Below are positions 60,775-64,000 of a stretch of 64,000 bases of DNA, in pieces. Source of the stretch: Bacteroidota bacterium. Lineage in GTDB: Bacteria; Bacteroidota; Bacteroidia; Chitinophagales; Chitinophagaceae. The stretch spans positions 62,001-126,000 of the forward strand of contig JAEZGS010000010.1 in assembly GCA_023437225.1 (NCBI GenBank), read 5' to 3'. The position numbers were made by a program, and so were the translations under genes. The notes beneath the pieces are model-generated. The model was not told the DNA's origin, did no database searches, and worked only from the letters and a program-made list of their open reading frames with translations. Each line of letters opens with the position of its first letter. Positions within the stretch are counted from its first letter, which is position 1.

Positions 60775-63285
60775 TTATAATTGAACACGAAAACTTCCAA
60801 ACACTCCAAAACGGTAGCCTCCGCTTACAAGTTCCTGTGGAGAAACATTCCACACAAGATCCAGTCGTAAAACCTTTAAAATATTGTCTACTCCTGTTCC
60901 TATCTCAGTATATGTTTTGCCGTCGAGTTGTTTGAATCCGTGGTTGTTGTTCAGATTAAGTGCTGTGTTTTCCGGGGAAAGGCCTCCGCGCAATACTCGC
61001 AGATTCCAAAATTGCCGCCATTTAAGGGATGGGACCAGTTTGAAGATACCAGCCCCAATATTATGCTCCATATTGAAACTTACAAAGCGATCGCTCAAAA
61101 TTTCGTAACGATTGATCATATTGAATGCATACTGGTTGTACATATGCAGTTCATTTCCGGGATGCGGATCGAGGAAGACGTACGGCACGGTGCCAAAAGT
61201 TTTTGCACCGAACAGGTTCAATTCCACAATGCCCAGCCTGGGGTTATCCATCGTATGTGAGATCCTTCCGCTGATGCGCGTATATTCGTTCTGACGGTGG
61301 AAAAGCCCTTTAATGCCGCGCGTCAGGGCGATTTCCGCCCCCGGATAGCGCGAGCCGCGGCTCATTCTGAAGAAATCTGATTCAATGAATTGCTCGCGAT
61401 AGGCAAAACGAAGCCGCCAGGTTAATTCAAACGATTTAAAGGGATCTTCTTTGCCAGACTGGTAAACGCTTTTTGCTGGCAGGTTTTGTAATGGATTATA
61501 CTGTTTGTCCGAAAGCACAAGGGTAGTGGACAACCCGGCGGGGAGATCCTGGAAATATTCAAACCGGGTTTCGATCTTGCGCATGAATTTCAGGGGGATA
61601 GCAGATCGTCTGAATGCTCCCGCAAAAAGATTATTGCCCGTAATATCGCTGTAATAAGTTTGACTAAAGTCGAGATCGTTCGAATAAGAAGCTCTGAAAT
61701 GCAGTCGCGGCGAGCGCTGCAGCAGGTACATCGCTTCTGCTTTTCCTTTTATGTCCCTGTCTTTCGTTCCATATGCGAGGTAACCATGAAGCCATAGCCT
61801 GGAATTGAAGCGCAGGTTAGTGCGGACATCGGTTCTCAATCGCAGTCCTTCATAATTGTTACCGCTGAGCCAATAAAACCATGGACCGATATCGATAGGT
61901 CCGGCTTTAATGTAGCCTGTTGTGACAAACTTTGCTTTTGCCTTGAGCTGTTGAAAATCGCGTGAGCGCTCTAACGAATCATTGATATCAAGGAATTGCC
62001 GTTCAAGCATACTCAATTGCACAGGGCGCAAATTTCCCGGCTCAATGTTTCGCGCCATGTTGGTGCTGTCTGTAACATGCGGAAGCCAGCTTTTGACGGC
62101 AGATAAAATAGTGTCTGCTATCGGATCATCCAGCCGGTAGCTTTGGTATTGAAATTGTCTTTCGCCCCTGAATCCGGGCATTCTTTTATTAATAGCGGAG
62201 AACTCTGTAACCAACGTTTCGTTCAGGGGCAGCCAATAGCCACTTTGATAATGAAATTTCTTTGTGTAATGAAGCTGGTCGAGGAAATTCACCTGGGACT
62301 TTGCATCCAGTAGCAATGTCACCGATGCCAGTGCATACGTACTATCGATCACCAGGCACTCGCCATTGAACGCATTGCGATTGTTGTTCTTAGCTTTAAA
62401 TAGCAGTCGTATTGCCCGCCGACCTTCGATCGACGTTGTATCGGCAATCTGATAGCTATAGTGTGCATCGGCATTTGAGGCGAATGGACCAACAAAGTCC
62501 CGTGAAAGAATTTCTATCTTATCATTATATACATCAATCTTAGCCGACACTTGTTCCAGCAATTGCTTGAACGAGCGATTGCTGATGCCGTGATCGTTTA
62601 CAACATGCATCTTCTCAAAAAGGCGGAAAGGTTTTGACCGGACATACAGAGTAGAAAACTGTTCGGTAAAAAATACCGGCAGGTAGCCATGACCTTCCGA
62701 GCTGTCCACCGTGACGTACAATTGCTCCCTTACACGGTAAATATCTTTCTTAAACAACCAGAGTGGATTGAAGATGTTGATGCGGTCCAGTCGGACATTA
62801 CGCAGGTCAATGCGTGTTTTTGAATATTGGACGCAGCTAAGATTATTGAGACTGCTTAAGTCGTTTTGCGACTTACTTGCAACGATCTTTTTCCAAAAGG
62901 ACAAAGACCTGTCATTGCGATTTCGCCTGGAAATAAGTACAGGATTGAGATCCATGTAAGACAGATCAGCGATGATTTCGATTGTATTCATCGACGGATC
63001 CATGTAATAACGAGCGGCATGAAAACCCACTGAAGAAATGATTAGTGTATCAGATGGCCAGGATCTGCCTGACCAGCGGACAGTTCCTGAGGAGTCAGAT
63101 ACCGCCCCGGTTGTGGTATTCATGAACATGACCGACGCAGCGGGAACGGGACCTCCGGTATGTGCGTCGCGAACTATTACTGATAAGTGCTTTTGGGCGT
63201 TTAATGCCGGCATCATGCAAATGCTGATAGATAACATTATCAGGAGCCGCAATGGCAACACGTGTATGTTAGGCTGGGGGTGCAT
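60775..63285 (-). CDS. Outer-membrane DUF5686 / carboxypeptidase-regulatory-like protein
   Basis: An 836-residue exported protein: signal LLIMLSISICMMPALNAQ, then a carboxypeptidase-regulatory-like domain (about 33-110; LSVIVRDAHTGGPVPAASVMF), an alpha/beta region and a C-terminal beta-barrel (about 480-836) with many alternating aromatic strands, ending in RFGVFGSFRVQL, an outer-membrane insertion-type terminal strand. This is the DUF5686 architecture. It could be the outer-membrane receiver for the pigment. It is the first gene of the 26-kb pigment unit, so its upstream region is the main promoter candidate. Confidence 0.82.
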   Translation of the reverse strand: MHPQPNIHVLPLRLLIMLSISICMMPALNAQKHLSVIVRDAHTGGPVPAASVMFMNTTTGAVSDSSGTVRWSGRSWPSDTLIISSVGFHAARYYMDPSMNTIEIIADLSYMDLNPVLISRRNRNDRSLSFWKKIVASKSQNDLSSLNNLSCVQYSKTRIDLRNVRLDRINIFNPLWLFKKDIYRVREQLYVTVDSSEGHGYLPVFFTEQFSTLYVRSKPFRLFEKMHVVNDHGISNRSFKQLLEQVSAKIDVYNDKIEILSRDFVGPFASNADAHYSYQIADTTSIEGRRAIRLLFKAKNNNRNAFNGECLVIDSTYALASVTLLLDAKSQVNFLDQLHYTKKFHYQSGYWLPLNETLVTEFSAINKRMPGFRGERQFQYQSYRLDDPIADTILSAVKSWLPHVTDSTNMARNIEPGNLRPVQLSMLERQFLDINDSLERSRDFQQLKAKAKFVTTGYIKAGPIDIGPWFYWLSGNNYEGLRLRTDVRTNLRFNSRLWLHGYLAYGTKDRDIKGKAEAMYLLQRSPRLHFRASYSNDLDFSQTYYSDITGNNLFAGAFRRSAIPLKFMRKIETRFEYFQDLPAGLSTTLVLSDKQYNPLQNLPAKSVYQSGKEDPFKSFELTWRLRFAYREQFIESDFFRMSRGSRYPGAEIALTRGIKGLFHRQNEYTRISGRISHTMDNPRLGIVELNLFGAKTFGTVPYVFLDPHPGNELHMYNQYAFNMINRYEILSDRFVSFNMEHNIGAGIFKLVPSLKWRQFWNLRVLRGGLSPENTALNLNNNHGFKQLDGKTYTEIGTGVDNILKVLRLDLVWNVSPQELVSGGYRFGVFGSFRVQL

Positions 63286-63597
63286 GAACAGGGGCGCTAA
63301 AATATCTCATTAAAATGTGTCTTGTTCTGATCGATGCAAGTTCTTTAAATATTTGTCGCTGAATTAAAGGTGTTTAAGTGCGTCCTCTAAGTGAAAGCCC
63401 TTAGAAAATTTTAGATGCAAGAGGTTAAGAAGCCACCAAAAGATGTTTGCCAATGTTAAATTCTTCCAAACAATTGATAATATTGGAGCATTAAAAGAAG
63501 AATTTTATTTTAAACTTTATCCCGCATTTAGAAAACGAACAGAATCTTTTTCAAAATATTATAAAGTTCAGTTCAATTAGCCTCAAATCCCTAACGC
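63286..63597. other. AT-rich non-coding gap between the pigment unit and ROK gene
   Basis: About 310 bases, much richer in A and T than its flanks, between two divergent genes. It should hold the pigment-unit promoter (minus strand) and the ROK promoter (plus strand), but no TTG/TAnnTTTG pair of correct spacing was found. A 45-codon plus-strand ORF at 63443-63580 has plausible composition (MFANVKFFQTI...) but no recognised family, so it is not called as a gene. Confidence 0.5.
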
Positions 63598-64000
63598 TTG
63601 GACAAGCATACTGCATATAAAAGGAATATTCTCAAGCACCTGTACTTCTCGGGTATTTTATCCTGCAACGAGTTAAGTGTGCTTACCGAGAAGAGTATTC
63701 CACTGACTGCCCGAATACTGGGCGAGTTGATTTCGGAGGGTGCGGTAGTGGAAAGCGGTTATGCCCAATCCACTGGCGGCCGCCGACCGCAAATGTATGC
63801 TCTGCTGCCAGATCGAATGTATGTGGTTGCCGTGGCAGGAGATCAATTGGTTACCAGGATAGCGCTCCTGGATATGCAAAACAACCAGGTTGGTGAAGAG
63901 TTGAAAGTGGATCTGCCTTTAGCGAATAATATAAACGCCTTACAGCAACTCGCCGGTTTCATCGACCAGCATATTCATATGTCGGGCGTACCAAAGGATA
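63598..64000 (+). CDS. ROK family transcriptional regulator, C-terminus beyond right edge
   Basis: The frame is open from 63595 to the right edge. The N-terminal helix-turn-helix is AYKRNILKHLYFSGILSCNE and LSVLTEKSIPLTARILGELI, followed by the wing GYAQSTGGRRPQMYALLPD and the first strand of the sugar-kinase fold (YVVAVAGDQLVTRIALLDM). This is the NagC/XylR-like ROK layout. A stop at 63592 and no upstream ATG leave TTG at 63598 as the most likely start. Such regulators respond to sugars; it is divergent from the pigment unit and could regulate something further right. Confidence 0.75.
   Translation, partial: MDKHTAYKRNILKHLYFSGILSCNELSVLTEKSIPLTARILGELISEGAVVESGYAQSTGGRRPQMYALLPDRMYVVAVAGDQLVTRIALLDMQNNQVGEELKVDLPLANNINALQQLAGFIDQHIHMSGVPKD

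Noticed and set aside
63443..63580. 45-codon ORF in the right intergenic gap
   Set aside because: No family match, no start-site support and an AT-rich setting where short ORFs arise by chance.
1..64000. tRNA, rRNA, insertion sequences or prophage genes
   Set aside because: None was recognised; intergenic gaps are short and no transposase or integrase motif appears in any frame examined.

Overview
The window reads as chromosomal DNA from a Bacteroidota bacterium, most likely of the Chitinophagaceae or a close relative. Pointers are a gliding-motility/type IX secretion C-terminal domain protein, a DUF5686 outer-membrane protein, BFN-UVR and KGG small proteins, weak Shine-Dalgarno sites with A-rich leaders, a few TAnnTTTG-like -7 elements, and above all a flexirubin-type aryl polyene pigment cluster. 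The genus cannot be fixed from the sequence alone.

Layout. (1) 1-6.55 kb: an accessory group with a nucleotidyltransferase cut by the left edge, an ABC exporter, an HPr-kinase-like ATPase, an FAD oxidoreductase and a formyltransferase-like/beta-propeller glycosyltransferase. This mix is seen around peptide-modification (RiPP) and surface-glycan loci; its core lies partly outside the window. (2) 6.6-18.8 kb: mostly housekeeping: a patatin-like lipase with a membrane partner, a secreted gliding-type protein, rocD, ispE, a BFN nuclease, etfBA, a TPR protein, tilS, a rhomboid protease and rlmH. Two low-complexity repeat patches sit at 15.8-16.0 and 18.8-19.07 kb. (3) 19.1-25.5 kb: a stress-type group of YtxH, an AI-2E family permease, a 50-residue lmo0937-type membrane peptide, a KGG protein, fused trehalose synthase/phosphatase and a GH15 glucosidase. 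(4) 25.5-29.0 kb: lipoprotein cytochrome c, thioredoxin, U32 protein plus ferredoxin, and a nucleoid-associated protein. (5) 29.1-36.97 kb: two secreted GH78 rhamnosidases, class II aldolase and a secreted GH32 fructanase. (6) 36.96-63.29 kb: 25 minus-strand genes, nearly all overlapping or closely spaced, forming the aryl polyene/flexirubin-type cluster. (7) 63.6 kb to the right edge: the start of a ROK-family regulator.

How the pigment genes probably work together: an aromatic amino acid ammonia lyase makes a cinnamate/coumarate starter; a PaaK-like ligase activates it; AcpS activates two carrier proteins; three ketosynthases with intact Cys-His-His triads and two ketosynthase-like proteins that lack the cysteine extend it; FabG and two hot-dog dehydratases create the conjugated double bonds; a methyltransferase decorates the molecule; an LpxL-type acyltransferase, a PlsC domain, thioesterase and a C45-type acyltransferase/hydrolase handle esterification or release; and an MMPL permease (fused to PlsC and methyltransferase domains), LolA-like protein, lipoprotein and an outer-membrane DUF5686 protein probably move it to the outer membrane. 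No KAS III-like DarB or DarA gene for the dialkylresorcinol half of flexirubin was recognised here.
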